Source: HXMU1420-2 sp034670145
Lineage (GTDB): Bacteria > Pseudomonadota > Alphaproteobacteria > Rhodobacterales > Rhodobacteraceae
Direction of reading: 5' to 3'
NCBI GenBank assembly: GCA_034670145.1
Contig: JAXMOA010000017.1
Location: 1 to 64,000 of the forward strand
Length of the DNA: 64,000 bases
The translations under genes were made by a program, and so were the position numbers. Under the pieces are notes generated by a model. The model searched no databases. It was not told where the DNA came from and worked only from the letters and a program-made list of their open reading frames with translations. Positions 43,820 through 53,320 of the stretch are shown piece after piece (the first letter of the stretch is position 1; each line of letters begins with the position of its first letter).

Positions 43820-43863
43820 GGATTGCGGATGGACGCGGCGCGCTGGCGCGCTAAACTGCCCGC

Positions 43864-45168
43864 ATGACCTCTGATGTTTTTGAACAGCTTGCCCGGTTTG
43901 CTGCGGGTCCAGTGAAACCCACCGACGCCGCGCGGCTGGTGGCGAGGATGTCCGCGTTGGACTGGATCTCGGTTGGTCGCGCCGGTGCCGATGAGCCGGT
44001 ATCCCGGATTGTACGCGAGATGACCCTGGCCGAGGCGGGCCAATCGCAATGCAGCCTGTTTGGTTCGGCCGAGCGTGTTCCGGCGCGGTCGGCGGCCTTG
44101 TCGAATGGGGCCACGTCGCATGCGTTGGATTATGACGATACGCATTTTGCGCATATCGGGCATCCTTCGGTTGCTGTGTTTCCGGCGGCTTTGGCTGTGG
44201 GCGAGGCGCAGGGCGCGTCGATAGCGGCTGTGCTGGAGGCGGCATTGGTGGGGATGGAGGCATCGGTCCGGGTTGGGATCTGGCTGGGCCGGTCCCATTA
44301 TCAGGTTGGATTTCATCAGACGGCAACGGCTGGCGCCTTTGGGGCTGCGGTGGCTGCGGGACGGATTTTGGGGTTGAACGCGGCGCAGATGTCCCAGGTG
44401 CTGGGCCTGACAGCCACACGGGCGGCTGGGTTGAAGGCGCAGTTCGGGACCATGGGCAAACCCTATAATGCCGGATTGGCCGCGTCGGCGGGTGTTGAGA
44501 CCGCGACATTGGTGGCGCAGGGATTTGATGCGAACCCGGCGGCGGCGGATGGACCTTATGGGTTTGGTGCGACCCATCATGGAGAGGGCGCAGGCGATGC
44601 CGCTTTGGCTGGATTGGGCGGAACTTGGATTTTCGAAGAGGTGAGTCACAAGTTTCACGCCTGCTGCCATGGGCTGCATGCGGCCTTGGAAGCGGCGCGG
44701 AGTATGGATCTGGCGGCGCCTGAGATTGCGGAATTGGAGGTTGTGACCCATCCGCGATGGATGAGCGTGTGCAACCAATTGGCGCCCGAGACCGGGCTGG
44801 GGGCGAAATTCAGCTATCGGACTGTTCTGGCGATGCATGCGTTGGGTCATGATACGGCCCGGCTGGACAGCTATCAGGATGCGATCTGTGTCGATCCGGC
44901 GCTGGTTGAATTGCGCGAGCGGATCGTGGTGCGCGAAGATGACAGTCTGAGCGAGACGCAAGCTGTGCTGCGCTTGCTTCGTCGGGATGGGGCCCGGTTG
45001 GAGGCAGAGCATGATTTGCTGGCGCCGATGACTTTGGCGGATCGCGAGGCCCGGGTCCGGGCCAAGGCGGCCGCCTTGATTGGCGGATCGCAGGTCGATG
45101 CGATCTGGTCGTTGTTCCGGGGCGAGGGGCGGGCTGGTGATCTGGGGCGCTGTGTCAGCGAGGCTTGA
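43864..45168 (+). CDS. MmgE/PrpD family protein
   Basis: This 434-residue protein belongs to the fold of 2-methylcitrate dehydratase (PrpD) and cis-aconitate decarboxylase. The typical segments are SNGATSHALDYDDTHFAH followed by IGHPSVAVFPAALAVGEAQG, HYQVGFHQTATAGAFGAA and KFHACCHGLHAALEAA. It probably dehydrates or decarboxylates a tricarboxylic or related acid. No other methylcitrate-cycle genes are nearby, so a specific substrate cannot be given. Confidence 0.82.
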   Translation: MTSDVFEQLARFAAGPVKPTDAARLVARMSALDWISVGRAGADEPVSRIVREMTLAEAGQSQCSLFGSAERVPARSAALSNGATSHALDYDDTHFAHIGHPSVAVFPAALAVGEAQGASIAAVLEAALVGMEASVRVGIWLGRSHYQVGFHQTATAGAFGAAVAAGRILGLNAAQMSQVLGLTATRAAGLKAQFGTMGKPYNAGLAASAGVETATLVAQGFDANPAAADGPYGFGATHHGEGAGDAALAGLGGTWIFEEVSHKFHACCHGLHAALEAARSMDLAAPEIAELEVVTHPRWMSVCNQLAPETGLGAKFSYRTVLAMHALGHDTARLDSYQDAICVDPALVELRERIVVREDDSLSETQAVLRLLRRDGARLEAEHDLLAPMTLADREARVRAKAAALIGGSQVDAIWSLFRGEGRAGDLGRCVSEA

Positions 45169-45185
45169 GGTTGGGTGGTTTTAGG

Positions 45186-45653
45186 TCAGCTCAGCGCATC
45201 AAACAGAAGCATCAGGGCGTGATTACAGGCGGCTTGCCTGACGTTTGAGCGACCGAGGGCGCCAAACTCTATGGTTTGGGTGGTTGTTTGATGGCCGGTT
45301 TGGGCCAGTCCGAAACAGACGCGGCCCTCGGGCTTGAACTCTGATCCGCCGGGGCCGGCGATGCCGGTGATCGAAACAGCCATTTGCGCGCCGCTTGCTG
45401 CCAATGCGCCGGACGCCATTTCAGCGGCGACCTGCTCTGAGACAGCGCCATAGGCATTCAGGGTGTCGGCCTGTACGCCCAGCATCTCTTGTTTGGCCTG
45501 GTTCGTGTAGGTCACAAATCCGCGTTCGAATACGTCCGAGGCGCCGGCGATTTCGGTCAGTGCAGCGGCGACCAGACCGCCTGTGCAGCTTTCGGCGGTG
45601 GCGATCATCAGGCCGGATTCGCGGGCGCGGTTGAGCAGGTCTGCGGGTGTCAT
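45186..45653 (-). CDS. CinA C-terminal-domain protein (nicotinamide-nucleotide amidase)
   Basis: This is a 155-residue protein made of the CinA C-terminal domain only. ATAESCTGGLVAAALTEIAGAS, FVTYTNQAKQEMLGV and GIAGPGGSEFKPEGRVCFGLA are diagnostic. The domain deamidates nicotinamide mononucleotide in NAD recycling. Its start overlaps the pgpA stop by 4 bp. It is last in the ispDF-pgpA-cinA unit. Confidence 0.87.
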   Translation of the reverse strand: MTPADLLNRARESGLMIATAESCTGGLVAAALTEIAGASDVFERGFVTYTNQAKQEMLGVQADTLNAYGAVSEQVAAEMASGALAASGAQMAVSITGIAGPGGSEFKPEGRVCFGLAQTGHQTTTQTIEFGALGRSNVRQAACNHALMLLFDALS

Positions 45654-46150
45654 AGGGCCATTACTCCGTGCCAGAGGCCAGCCAGCAGCAAGACGCCCAA
45701 GGCGGCCAACATGCCGGCCAGGGCATCATCTGCCATGACCGAAAAGGGGCCGCCCTTGCGGTCGATCCGACCGATTGGTCCGGGTTTCCAGATGTCGAAC
45801 AGGCGAAACAGAACAAAGGCTGCGATCCAGCCAGGCCAGAGCCGGGTGATGTCGAGCCCCATCTGCCATGCCGGGTAAGAGAGCGGCAGCAGGGCGATCC
45901 ATTGGCCCAGCACTTCGTCCACAACAATTTCGCTGGGGTCCTGGTCTGTCTGGTTTGCGACCATGATGGCGGTCGCCCACCAGCCTGCCAGAAAGGCGAT
46001 GACACAGGCGCTGAGCAGCAGTGGAAAGCCGCCCAGTTGATGCAGGCCCCACCCCAGGGGCAAGGCGGCCGCAGATCCCCATGTGCCCGAGGCCGGACGC
46101 ATGTACCCGACGCCAAAGACGGTGCCGATGGCTGTCGCAAGCCGCATCAT
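45650..46150 (-). CDS. pgpA: Phosphatidylglycerophosphatase A
   Basis: This is a 166-residue inner-membrane phosphatase that makes phosphatidylglycerol from its phosphate. It shows the FGVGYMRPASGTWGS N-terminal motif, IVVDEVLGQWIALLPL and RLFDIWKPGPIGRID, the conserved PgpA blocks. It is flanked by 4-bp overlaps with ispDF upstream and cinA downstream. Confidence 0.88.
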   Translation of the reverse strand: MMRLATAIGTVFGVGYMRPASGTWGSAAALPLGWGLHQLGGFPLLLSACVIAFLAGWWATAIMVANQTDQDPSEIVVDEVLGQWIALLPLSYPAWQMGLDITRLWPGWIAAFVLFRLFDIWKPGPIGRIDRKGGPFSVMADDALAGMLAALGVLLLAGLWHGVMAL

Positions 46151-47283
46151 ACCCGCACCAAGGTGGCGACGGCCTGAGCGGCGATGCCTTCCTCGCGCCC
46201 GGTAAATCCGAGGCGTTCGCTGGTGGTGGCCTTGATTGATATACGGTCACGGGCCAGGGTCATGATCTCGCTCATCCTGTCCTGCATGGCAGCGGCGTGT
46301 GGGCCGATCTTGGGGCGTTCGCAGATCAATGTGCAATCCACGTTTGAGATTGTATAGCCCCGCCCCAGGGCCAGATCGACGGCGTGTCGCAGGAAAACGG
46401 CGCTGTCGGCGCCTTTCCATTGCGGGTCTGACGGGGGGAAATGGCGTCCGATGTCGCCTTCGGCCAGAGCGCCGTAAATGGCGTCTGTGACCGCATGCAT
46501 GCCCACATCAGCGTCAGAGTGCCCCTGCAAGCCAAAGTCATGTGGCACCGATACTCCGCACAGGATGACCTGATCACCGGGGCCGAACCGGTGCACATCG
46601 AACCCTGTGCCTGTGCGAATATCCATCTTGCCCTCCAATATGCGTGCGGCCCGGACGAAGTCGCCTGGCAGTGTGATCTTTAGATTGTCAGTATCGCCTG
46701 GCACAATCGCAATCGGCAGGCCGGCAGCGCGTGCGACTTCGACGTCGTCGAGGGCGGGGCCGTTGTAGGTTTCATGTGCTTGAACGATAGCATCATAGTG
46801 AAACCCCTGCGGAGTCTGCGCTGCGAAAAGACCGGCGCGGTCCTGGGTGCCGGTGACCTGGTTCTGGCTGGCGGTCCACAGGGCATCGGTGATGGGCAGG
46901 CCGGGCGCAGCGGCGGGGTGGGTTGCAAGCGCATGGGCAACCGCATTGATCAGATCCACCGGAACGCAGGGGCGCGCCGCGTCATGGATGAGCACGCGCG
47001 TCACGCCGCAGCCTTGCAAGGCCGCTAGCCCGTTGCGCACCGAGCTGGCCCGGTCCACGCCCCCGGTTGCCAGAACAATCCCCTGGTCCTTGAAGTCGGC
47101 CCCATTGGCCAGATCGCCCTGCGACAGGACCAGGGCGATCGTGTCAATGGTGGAAGCGGCCCGAAACTGGGCGATGGTCCAATCGAGCACGCGTTTGCCG
47201 GCCAGGGGACGCCATTGTTTCGGCATGCCGCCACCGGCCCGCACACCGCGGCCTGCAGCGACAATGAGAGCGGCAGTGGTCAT
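46147..47283 (-). CDS. ispDF: Bifunctional IspD/IspF isoprenoid enzyme
   Basis: This is a 378-residue fusion. Residues 1-220 are IspD (AALIVAAGRGVRAGGGMPKQW, HDAARPCVP), which makes CDP-methylerythritol from CTP. Residues 225-378 are IspF (GTGFDVHRFGPGDQVILCG, HSDADVGMHAVTDAI), which closes the cyclodiphosphate with metal-binding Asp and His. Fusion is usual in alphaproteobacteria. The ATG at 47283 follows GAAAGG; a TTG at 47304 is less likely. It is first in the ispDF-pgpA-cinA unit and diverges from dusB. Confidence 0.92.
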   Translation of the reverse strand: MTTAALIVAAGRGVRAGGGMPKQWRPLAGKRVLDWTIAQFRAASTIDTIALVLSQGDLANGADFKDQGIVLATGGVDRASSVRNGLAALQGCGVTRVLIHDAARPCVPVDLINAVAHALATHPAAAPGLPITDALWTASQNQVTGTQDRAGLFAAQTPQGFHYDAIVQAHETYNGPALDDVEVARAAGLPIAIVPGDTDNLKITLPGDFVRAARILEGKMDIRTGTGFDVHRFGPGDQVILCGVSVPHDFGLQGHSDADVGMHAVTDAIYGALAEGDIGRHFPPSDPQWKGADSAVFLRHAVDLALGRGYTISNVDCTLICERPKIGPHAAAMQDRMSEIMTLARDRISIKATTSERLGFTGREEGIAAQAVATLVRV

Positions 47284-47513
47284 TCCATGCCTTTCAGGGT
47301 TCAAGGGGCAGGCAAGCGCCTAAATAGACGGAAAATTGCCGTTGCCGCAAGACGCTGTGCCGGGGCATGTGGCCAGAAAATGCACAACGGCCCCTGGCGT
47401 ATTTGCCTAATTTTTCAGCGACGCCCGAATTTTGTGCGAGGAACCAAGGTGCGCGCATTGCCTGTCCTTGGTGTAGCGATTACCGAATGATTATTCGCAC
47501 AAGGAATCCTCGA

Positions 47514-48497
47514 ATGGCAGTTGCTCTGCCCAAAAGCTCACTCTCTCTGCCTGTTTTGCTGGCCCCAATGGCGGGGATCACCGATCGTCCTTTGCGCGAT
47601 CTGGTGGCCCGTTTTGGTGTGGGGCTGGTGGTGAGTGAGATGGTCGCCAGCCAGGAAATGGTTCAGGCCAAGCCGGGCGTGCGCGAGCGGGCGGAATTGG
47701 GTGCGGATGTCGAAAACACGGCCGTTCAGTTGGCCGGGCGTGATCCCTATTGGATTGCCGAGGCGGCGCGGATGGTTGAGGCGCAGGGCGCGCGGATCAT
47801 CGACATCAACATGGGATGCCCGGCAAAGAAGGTGGTTGGCGGATATTCTGGCTCTGCGTTGTTGAAGACCCCGGATCATGCGTTGCGTTTGATCGAAGCG
47901 GTGGTCGAGGCGGTGGATGTGCCAGTCACTTTGAAAACGCGGCTGGGTTGGGACCACGATTGCCTGAACGCGGCGGACGTGGCGGCCCGCGCCGAAAACG
48001 CCGGAATCGCCATGGTGACGATCCACGGGCGCACCCGGTGTCAGTTTTACAAAGGGCGCGCAGATTGGCAGGCGATTCGGACGGTGCGAGAGGCTGTGAA
48101 GATTCCGCTGATTGCGAATGGGGACATCCAAGGCCCGCAGGACGCGGCCAATGCGTTGAAGCAATCCGGCGCTGACGGCGTCATGGTTGGTCGGGGCGCC
48201 CAGGGGCGGCCCTGGTTGTTGGCGCAGATTGGTCATGCCTTGTGGGGCACTGCAGCGCCTGTTGTGCCCGCGGGACGCGACCTGAGCGACATGGTCATCG
48301 GGCATTACGAAGCGATGTTGGCGTTTTATGGCATCAAACTGGGCGGCCGCGTCGCCCGTAAACATCTGGGGTGGTATATGGATCAGGCTGGGACAGGTGC
48401 AGCGATGCGCCGTGCCGTTTTGACCGGGGTAGATCCGAAAAGCGTGATCGGGCTGTTGCCTGATGCGCTGGGTGAAAACGAACGGACGGCGGCATAA
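47514..48497 (+). CDS. dusB: tRNA-dihydrouridine synthase B (NifR3)
   Basis: This 327-residue FMN enzyme reduces uridines in the tRNA D-loop. PVLLAPMAGITDRPLRDL opens the barrel, INMGCPAKKVVGGYSGSAL holds the catalytic Cys, and the late VMVGRGAQGRPWL binds FMN phosphate. The ATG at 47514 follows AAGGA by 8 nt; an ATG at 47487 would add nine residues. It overlaps ntrB by one base and is the first gene of the ntr operon, as in Rhodobacter (nifR3). Confidence 0.9.
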   Translation: MAVALPKSSLSLPVLLAPMAGITDRPLRDLVARFGVGLVVSEMVASQEMVQAKPGVRERAELGADVENTAVQLAGRDPYWIAEAARMVEAQGARIIDINMGCPAKKVVGGYSGSALLKTPDHALRLIEAVVEAVDVPVTLKTRLGWDHDCLNAADVAARAENAGIAMVTIHGRTRCQFYKGRADWQAIRTVREAVKIPLIANGDIQGPQDAANALKQSGADGVMVGRGAQGRPWLLAQIGHALWGTAAPVVPAGRDLSDMVIGHYEAMLAFYGIKLGGRVARKHLGWYMDQAGTGAAMRRAVLTGVDPKSVIGLLPDALGENERTAA

Positions 48498-49582
48498 TGG
48501 ACGATCAGGATATCTGGGCCTCGTTGCCAATTCCGGCTCTGCTGATTGATGCGCAGGATCTGATTCAGGATACGAACCCGGCGGCAGAGTTTTTCTTGAA
48601 CACGTCTTCGCGGGCGTTGGCCGGGGTGCCTGTTTGGGACCAACTGGCGGTCGATGCGCCATTGGAAGAGGCGCTGGCGCGGGCCAGGTCGACGGGAACT
48701 CCGTTGTTTGTGAATGATGTCGACATTGGGCCGGGCAACCGGGCGCCGATGCTGTGCGAGTTGAATTTTGCGCCTTTGGGGCAAAACCCGAATTTGTGGT
48801 TGTTGTTAGTGGCGCCACGCGAATTGGCGGCCCGGGTGCATCGGAGTCAGGCTGTGCGGTCCTCGGCGCAATCGGCCATTGGCATGGCCGAGATGCTGGC
48901 CCATGAGATCAAGAATCCCCTGGCCGGGATCACCGGTGCGGCTCAATTGCTGAGTATGAACCTGGCGCCAGAGGATCTGGAGCTGACGGATCTGATCGTG
49001 GCCGAAAGTCGCCGCATTGTGAAACTGCTGGAGCAGGTAGAGCAGTTTGGCAATCTGAGCCCGCCTGAACTGAGCGAAGTCAATCTGCATGATGTGTTGG
49101 ATCGGGCGCGTCGGTCTGCGTTGCTGGGTTTTGGTGGGCATATGACAATCGTAGAGGACTACGACCCATCGTTGCCTGCGGCCTGGGGGGACAGTGACCA
49201 GCTGCTGCAAGTGGTGCTGAACCTGTTGAAAAATGCCTCTGAGGCGGCCGATCCGAAGGGCGGGACGATACGGATCCACACCTATTTCGAGCACGCGTTC
49301 CGGCTACGTCGCAAGGACGGGCAGGGGCAATCGCTGCCCTTGCAGGTTGAGATCATTGATGATGGCCCTGGTCTGCCCGAGAAAATTCGAGAAGAGATTT
49401 TCGACCCGTTTGTGTCTGGTCGGGAAAACGGAACCGGGCTGGGCCTGGCGTTGGTGAGTAAAATTGTTTCGGATCACGGTGGATGGATCTCGGTCTCTTC
49501 GGTGCCGGGTCGCACGGTGTTCCGCCTGTCTTTGCCGCGTCGGCCACGCGACACACAACAATCCAAAAAGGAGACTGTCTGA
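48497..49582 (+). CDS. ntrB: Nitrogen regulation sensor kinase NtrB
   Basis: This is a 361-residue cytosolic histidine kinase. An N-terminal PAS domain (about 8-115) leads to the dimerisation/phosphoacceptor helix with H136 in MLAHEIKNPLAGIT, and an ATPase domain with NLLKNASEAAD, DDGPGLPEKI and GTGLGLALVSKI. It phosphorylates NtrC under nitrogen limitation, controlled by PII proteins. It overlaps dusB and ntrC by one base each. Confidence 0.92.
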   Translation: MDDQDIWASLPIPALLIDAQDLIQDTNPAAEFFLNTSSRALAGVPVWDQLAVDAPLEEALARARSTGTPLFVNDVDIGPGNRAPMLCELNFAPLGQNPNLWLLLVAPRELAARVHRSQAVRSSAQSAIGMAEMLAHEIKNPLAGITGAAQLLSMNLAPEDLELTDLIVAESRRIVKLLEQVEQFGNLSPPELSEVNLHDVLDRARRSALLGFGGHMTIVEDYDPSLPAAWGDSDQLLQVVLNLLKNASEAADPKGGTIRIHTYFEHAFRLRRKDGQGQSLPLQVEIIDDGPGLPEKIREEIFDPFVSGRENGTGLGLALVSKIVSDHGGWISVSSVPGRTVFRLSLPRRPRDTQQSKKETV

Positions 49583-50949
49583 TGGATGGCACAGTTCTGG
49601 TTGCAGATGACGATCGTACAATCCGCACCGTTCTGACCCAGGCGTTGACCCGGGCGGGATGCCGCGTTCATGCCACCAGTTCGCTGACCACGCTGATGCG
49701 TTGGGTCGGCGAAGGGAAAGGCGATGCGGTGATCACGGATGTGGTGATGCCCGATGGCAATGGGCTGGAGATGTTGCCCAAGATTTCGCAGGATCGCCCG
49801 GGCCTGCCGGTGATTGTGATTTCGGCGCAGAATACAATTATGACCGCGATACAGGCCGCCGAGGCCGAAGCGTTCGACTATCTGCCCAAACCGTTTGATC
49901 TGCCGGATTTGATGAAGCGCACGTCGCGGGCGCTGGACAGCAACCGGCGCGTCAGGGCCGGGGCTCCGGTCGAGGAATCGGACCGCCCCGAGGATTTGCC
50001 GCTGGTCGGGCGCACCCAGGCCATGCAGGCGTTGTATCGCCTGGTTGCGCGGGTCATGAACACGGATATGCCCGTTCTCTTGACCGGTGAAAGCGGAACG
50101 GGAAAATCCCTGATTGCGCGGGCGATCCATGACTTTTCGGACCGGCGCACGTTGCCATTTGTAACGGTGACGGCCGCTGATCTGCGCGATATCGAAGGTC
50201 CGGCGCGGGTTCTGGCCCGGGTCAAGGGCGGATCCTTGTTGATTGATGGGATTGGCGATGTGGAGCCTGATGTGCAGGGCCGGATCGTGCGGATGATCGA
50301 TGCGCCCGGCGAACACGTGCCCCGTTTCATGGCCGCCAGCACGACAGATCTGAGCGAAGAACTGGCGCAGGGCAGAGTTCGCCAGGATCTGTATTACCGT
50401 CTGAGCAGTGCGATTATCCAGGTGCCGGCCTTGCGCGAACGGGTTGATGACATCCCGCTTTTGGCGCGGCATTTTCTGAACCGCGCCGAGCTGGAAGGCG
50501 CGCCGCGGCGGCGTTTGAGCGATGAGGGTGAAGAATTGCTGCGCGCCTATAGTTGGCCCGGCAATGTGCGCCAGTTGGAAAACGCGGTCCGTCGATTGCT
50601 GTTGACCAGTCAGGCAGAAGAGATTGCGCGGACCGAAATCGAGATGGTGCTGGGCAATCAGCCCGGAACGGCCCCGGTTCTGACCGGGACGGATACTGAA
50701 CGTCTGACCGAATCGGTGGCGCGCCATCTGAAGCGGTACTTCGACCTGCATGGCGCGTTGTTGCCGCCTCCGGGGCTATATGCGCGTATCTTGCGTGAAA
50801 TGGAGTTGCCGCTGATTGAAATCGCATTGGATGCGACGGGGGGAAATCAGGCGAAATGTGCTGATTTGCTGGGAATCAACCGAAATACTTTGCGTAAGAA
50901 GATTAATGACCTCGATATTCAGGTGACACGCCGCCGCAAATTGATGTAA
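49582..50949 (+). CDS. ntrC: Nitrogen regulator NtrC lacking the sigma-54 contact loop
   Basis: This is a 455-residue response regulator. The receiver domain has D53 in VITDVVMPDGNG, the AAA+ domain (about 140-370) has Walker A GESGTGKS, and the C-terminal HTH is NQAKCADLLGINRNTLRKKI. Between the Walker A region and the SLLIDGIGDV Walker B strand the GAFTGA loop is deleted. Rhodobacter capsulatus NtrC has the same deletion and works with the housekeeping sigma-70 polymerase, so the same is expected here. AAAAGGAG precedes the ATG. Confidence 0.92.
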   Translation: MDGTVLVADDDRTIRTVLTQALTRAGCRVHATSSLTTLMRWVGEGKGDAVITDVVMPDGNGLEMLPKISQDRPGLPVIVISAQNTIMTAIQAAEAEAFDYLPKPFDLPDLMKRTSRALDSNRRVRAGAPVEESDRPEDLPLVGRTQAMQALYRLVARVMNTDMPVLLTGESGTGKSLIARAIHDFSDRRTLPFVTVTAADLRDIEGPARVLARVKGGSLLIDGIGDVEPDVQGRIVRMIDAPGEHVPRFMAASTTDLSEELAQGRVRQDLYYRLSSAIIQVPALRERVDDIPLLARHFLNRAELEGAPRRRLSDEGEELLRAYSWPGNVRQLENAVRRLLLTSQAEEIARTEIEMVLGNQPGTAPVLTGTDTERLTESVARHLKRYFDLHGALLPPPGLYARILREMELPLIEIALDATGGNQAKCADLLGINRNTLRKKINDLDIQVTRRRKLM

Positions 50950-51043
50950 AAACGTCACATAACCGTGGCGGCCCGGTCTCACTATCGGGATAGACCACAA
51001 TATATGGCGGTATGCTGCTTCGGCAGCACATGAACTATGAGGC

Positions 51044-53320
51044 GTGCGGGTGGCAACCCGGTCACAGAGATCATTTCTGTTTTCATTGTCGCGATGGCGA
51101 CGGACTCGGCGTGCGCAAAACTTTGCCACGCTGGGTTTGGTCGTTCTTGGGCCAGTGCTGGTGTTGGCGACCTTTTTGGTGCTGGGGCCCTTGCAGCAAA
51201 ACGCGGCGTCGACCTCGCTGCGGTTCGTGCTGTTGGCGGACCTGGTTTATACGCTTGTTGTGGCGGCGCTGGTGCTGGGGCAGGTGGGGCGGCTGGTGGC
51301 GGCGCGGCGCGCGAAATCGGCCGGGTCACGGCTGCATTTGCGGCTGGCTGGCGTTTTTGCGCTATTGGCCCTGATTCCGACGGTTATTGTCGCGGTGTTT
51401 GCCGGTCTGACCGTGAATATCGGTCTGGAGGGATGGTTTTCAGAGCGGGTGCGCCAGGTTGTTGGGTCTTCGCTGGCGGCCGCCGAAGCCTATGAGACAG
51501 AGCAGCGTGATGGGTTGGCCGAAGACGCATTGGCGTTGGCCCGTTTCATAGACGCCAGCCGTGGCCGCGATTTTTACATGAGCGACGGGCAGATCCGGGT
51601 TGTGTTGACGCAGGCGCAACCACAGATCCAGCGCGGTCTGAGTGAAGCATATATTATTGACGGAACCGGAGAGATCAGGACGCGGGGAGAGCGTTCGTAT
51701 CTGTTCGATTTTGAAAAACCAAATGCCGAAAGCTTTGTGATTGCCGGAGAGGATGGATTTCACGTCATCGAGGATTGGGACAACAACGAATTTCGCGCCT
51801 TGGTGCCGCTGGATGCGTTTGTGGACCGGTTTCTCTATGTCAGCCGCGAGGTGGATGGCGAAATCCTGAGTCTGTTGGATGAAACAAAGGAAACGGTGCG
51901 CCTGTATCACCAGTTAGAGAGTGAACGAGGCCGGGTGCTGTTTGAATTTGGCCTGATTTATCTGGGCTTTGCGGCGATCCTGATTCTGGCGGCGATCTGG
52001 CTGGGGCTTTGGTTTGCGGAGCGGCTGTCGCGCCCGGTTGGGCGGCTGGCGGGGGCTGCGCAGCGGGTCGGAACTGGCGATTTGGACGTGCAGGTCACAG
52101 AAGAAGACGGCGACGATGAAATCGCCATGCTGGGCCGGTACTTCAATCAGATGACCCGCCAGCTGAAGGGGCAGCGTCAGACCTTGCTGGATAACACCCA
52201 GCAGATTGAGCGCCGGAGGCGGTTGTTCGACTCGGTCCTGAGTTCGGTCACCTCAGGAGTTGTGGGGTTGGACCCCGAGGGGCGGGTGACCTTTGTCAAT
52301 CGCTCGGCCCGGCGATTGCTGGACTGGTCCAGCGATCAAGAGATGCTGGCCCTGGCTGTGGCTGTACCGGAGTTTGGTGGCCTTTTTCACAAGTTGCGCA
52401 ATGGCTCCGGCGAAGTTTTGCAAAGCGAGGTGCGCGTGACCCGGGCCGGGCGGCAGGAGAACCTGTTGGTTCGGATGTCGACGCGGCGCGGAGAGGAGGG
52501 CGCCCTGGAGGGATATGTTGTTGCCTTTGATGATGTGACCGATCTGGTCAGCGCGCAACGTATGGCCGCCTGGGGGGATGTGGCGCGTCGGATTGCCCAT
52601 GAAATCAAGAACCCTCTGACCCCAATTCAATTGAGCGCCGAACGGATCAAACGCAAGTTTTTGCCCCAGCTTGAGGTTGATGGTGACAAACTGGAAGCAA
52701 TGACAGACGTCATTGTGCGCCAGACCAACGATCTGCGCCGCATCGTGGACGAGTTTTCGAAATTCGCGCGTATGCCAGAGCCGGAGCGGCGTGAGGAAGA
52801 CATTGCGCAACTTTTGCGGGATGTCGTGTTGCTGCAGCAATCCGGGCAACCCGATGTGGCGATCCGATCTGACCTGCCCGAGGGCGATGTGGTGGCGGAT
52901 ATTGACGCGACGATGATGTCTCAGGCTTTGATGAATTTGGTTAAGAACGCCGGAGAAGCCATTGAATCCTTGCGCAAAAAGGGGGCGCCTGATGGTTTTG
53001 TCCCAGAAGTACATGTGACGATGATCGCCCCCGGTGATCAACCTGACGGCAGGATTGAAATCCGGATTGCGGACAATGGTATCGGACTGCCGGTGGATCG
53101 GGCGCGTTTGTTCGAACCCTATGTGACAACACGGGACGAAGGGACGGGCCTGGGCCTGCCAATCGTCAAGAAGATCATCGAAGAACATGGCGGCACTTTG
53201 GTGTTGGAAGATGCGCCCATGTTTGAAGGCAATTCTCATGCCGGTGCGATGGCGGTCATCCGTCTGGCGCCGGGCGACGTAAATCAACAAACCAGAACGG
53301 TGGAAGCAGGTAAAACATGA
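51044..53320 (+). CDS. ntrY: Membrane sensor kinase NtrY
   Basis: This is a 758-residue kinase. Hydrophobic helices near residues 30-50, 58-80 and 105-130 and one at about 305-330 enclose a periplasmic region. Then follow a HAMP domain (RLSRPVGRLAGAAQRVGTGD), PAS, and a kinase core with the phosphoacceptor His in RRIAHEIKNPLTPIQLSAER (about residue 518), NLVKNAGEAIE and GTGLGLPIVKKI. It works with NtrX in nitrogen and redox control. GTG at 51044 or at 51050 could be the start. Its last bases overlap ntrX by 4 bp. Confidence 0.9.
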   Translation: MRVATRSQRSFLFSLSRWRRTRRAQNFATLGLVVLGPVLVLATFLVLGPLQQNAASTSLRFVLLADLVYTLVVAALVLGQVGRLVAARRAKSAGSRLHLRLAGVFALLALIPTVIVAVFAGLTVNIGLEGWFSERVRQVVGSSLAAAEAYETEQRDGLAEDALALARFIDASRGRDFYMSDGQIRVVLTQAQPQIQRGLSEAYIIDGTGEIRTRGERSYLFDFEKPNAESFVIAGEDGFHVIEDWDNNEFRALVPLDAFVDRFLYVSREVDGEILSLLDETKETVRLYHQLESERGRVLFEFGLIYLGFAAILILAAIWLGLWFAERLSRPVGRLAGAAQRVGTGDLDVQVTEEDGDDEIAMLGRYFNQMTRQLKGQRQTLLDNTQQIERRRRLFDSVLSSVTSGVVGLDPEGRVTFVNRSARRLLDWSSDQEMLALAVAVPEFGGLFHKLRNGSGEVLQSEVRVTRAGRQENLLVRMSTRRGEEGALEGYVVAFDDVTDLVSAQRMAAWGDVARRIAHEIKNPLTPIQLSAERIKRKFLPQLEVDGDKLEAMTDVIVRQTNDLRRIVDEFSKFARMPEPERREEDIAQLLRDVVLLQQSGQPDVAIRSDLPEGDVVADIDATMMSQALMNLVKNAGEAIESLRKKGAPDGFVPEVHVTMIAPGDQPDGRIEIRIADNGIGLPVDRARLFEPYVTTRDEGTGLGLPIVKKIIEEHGGTLVLEDAPMFEGNSHAGAMAVIRLAPGDVNQQTRTVEAGKT

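Noticed and set aside
43652..45012. Long minus-strand frames opposite the MmgE/PrpD gene
   Set aside because: They are mirror frames of a high-GC gene; the proteins are proline-, arginine- and histidine-rich with no family motif, while the plus strand carries a clear PrpD-type protein.
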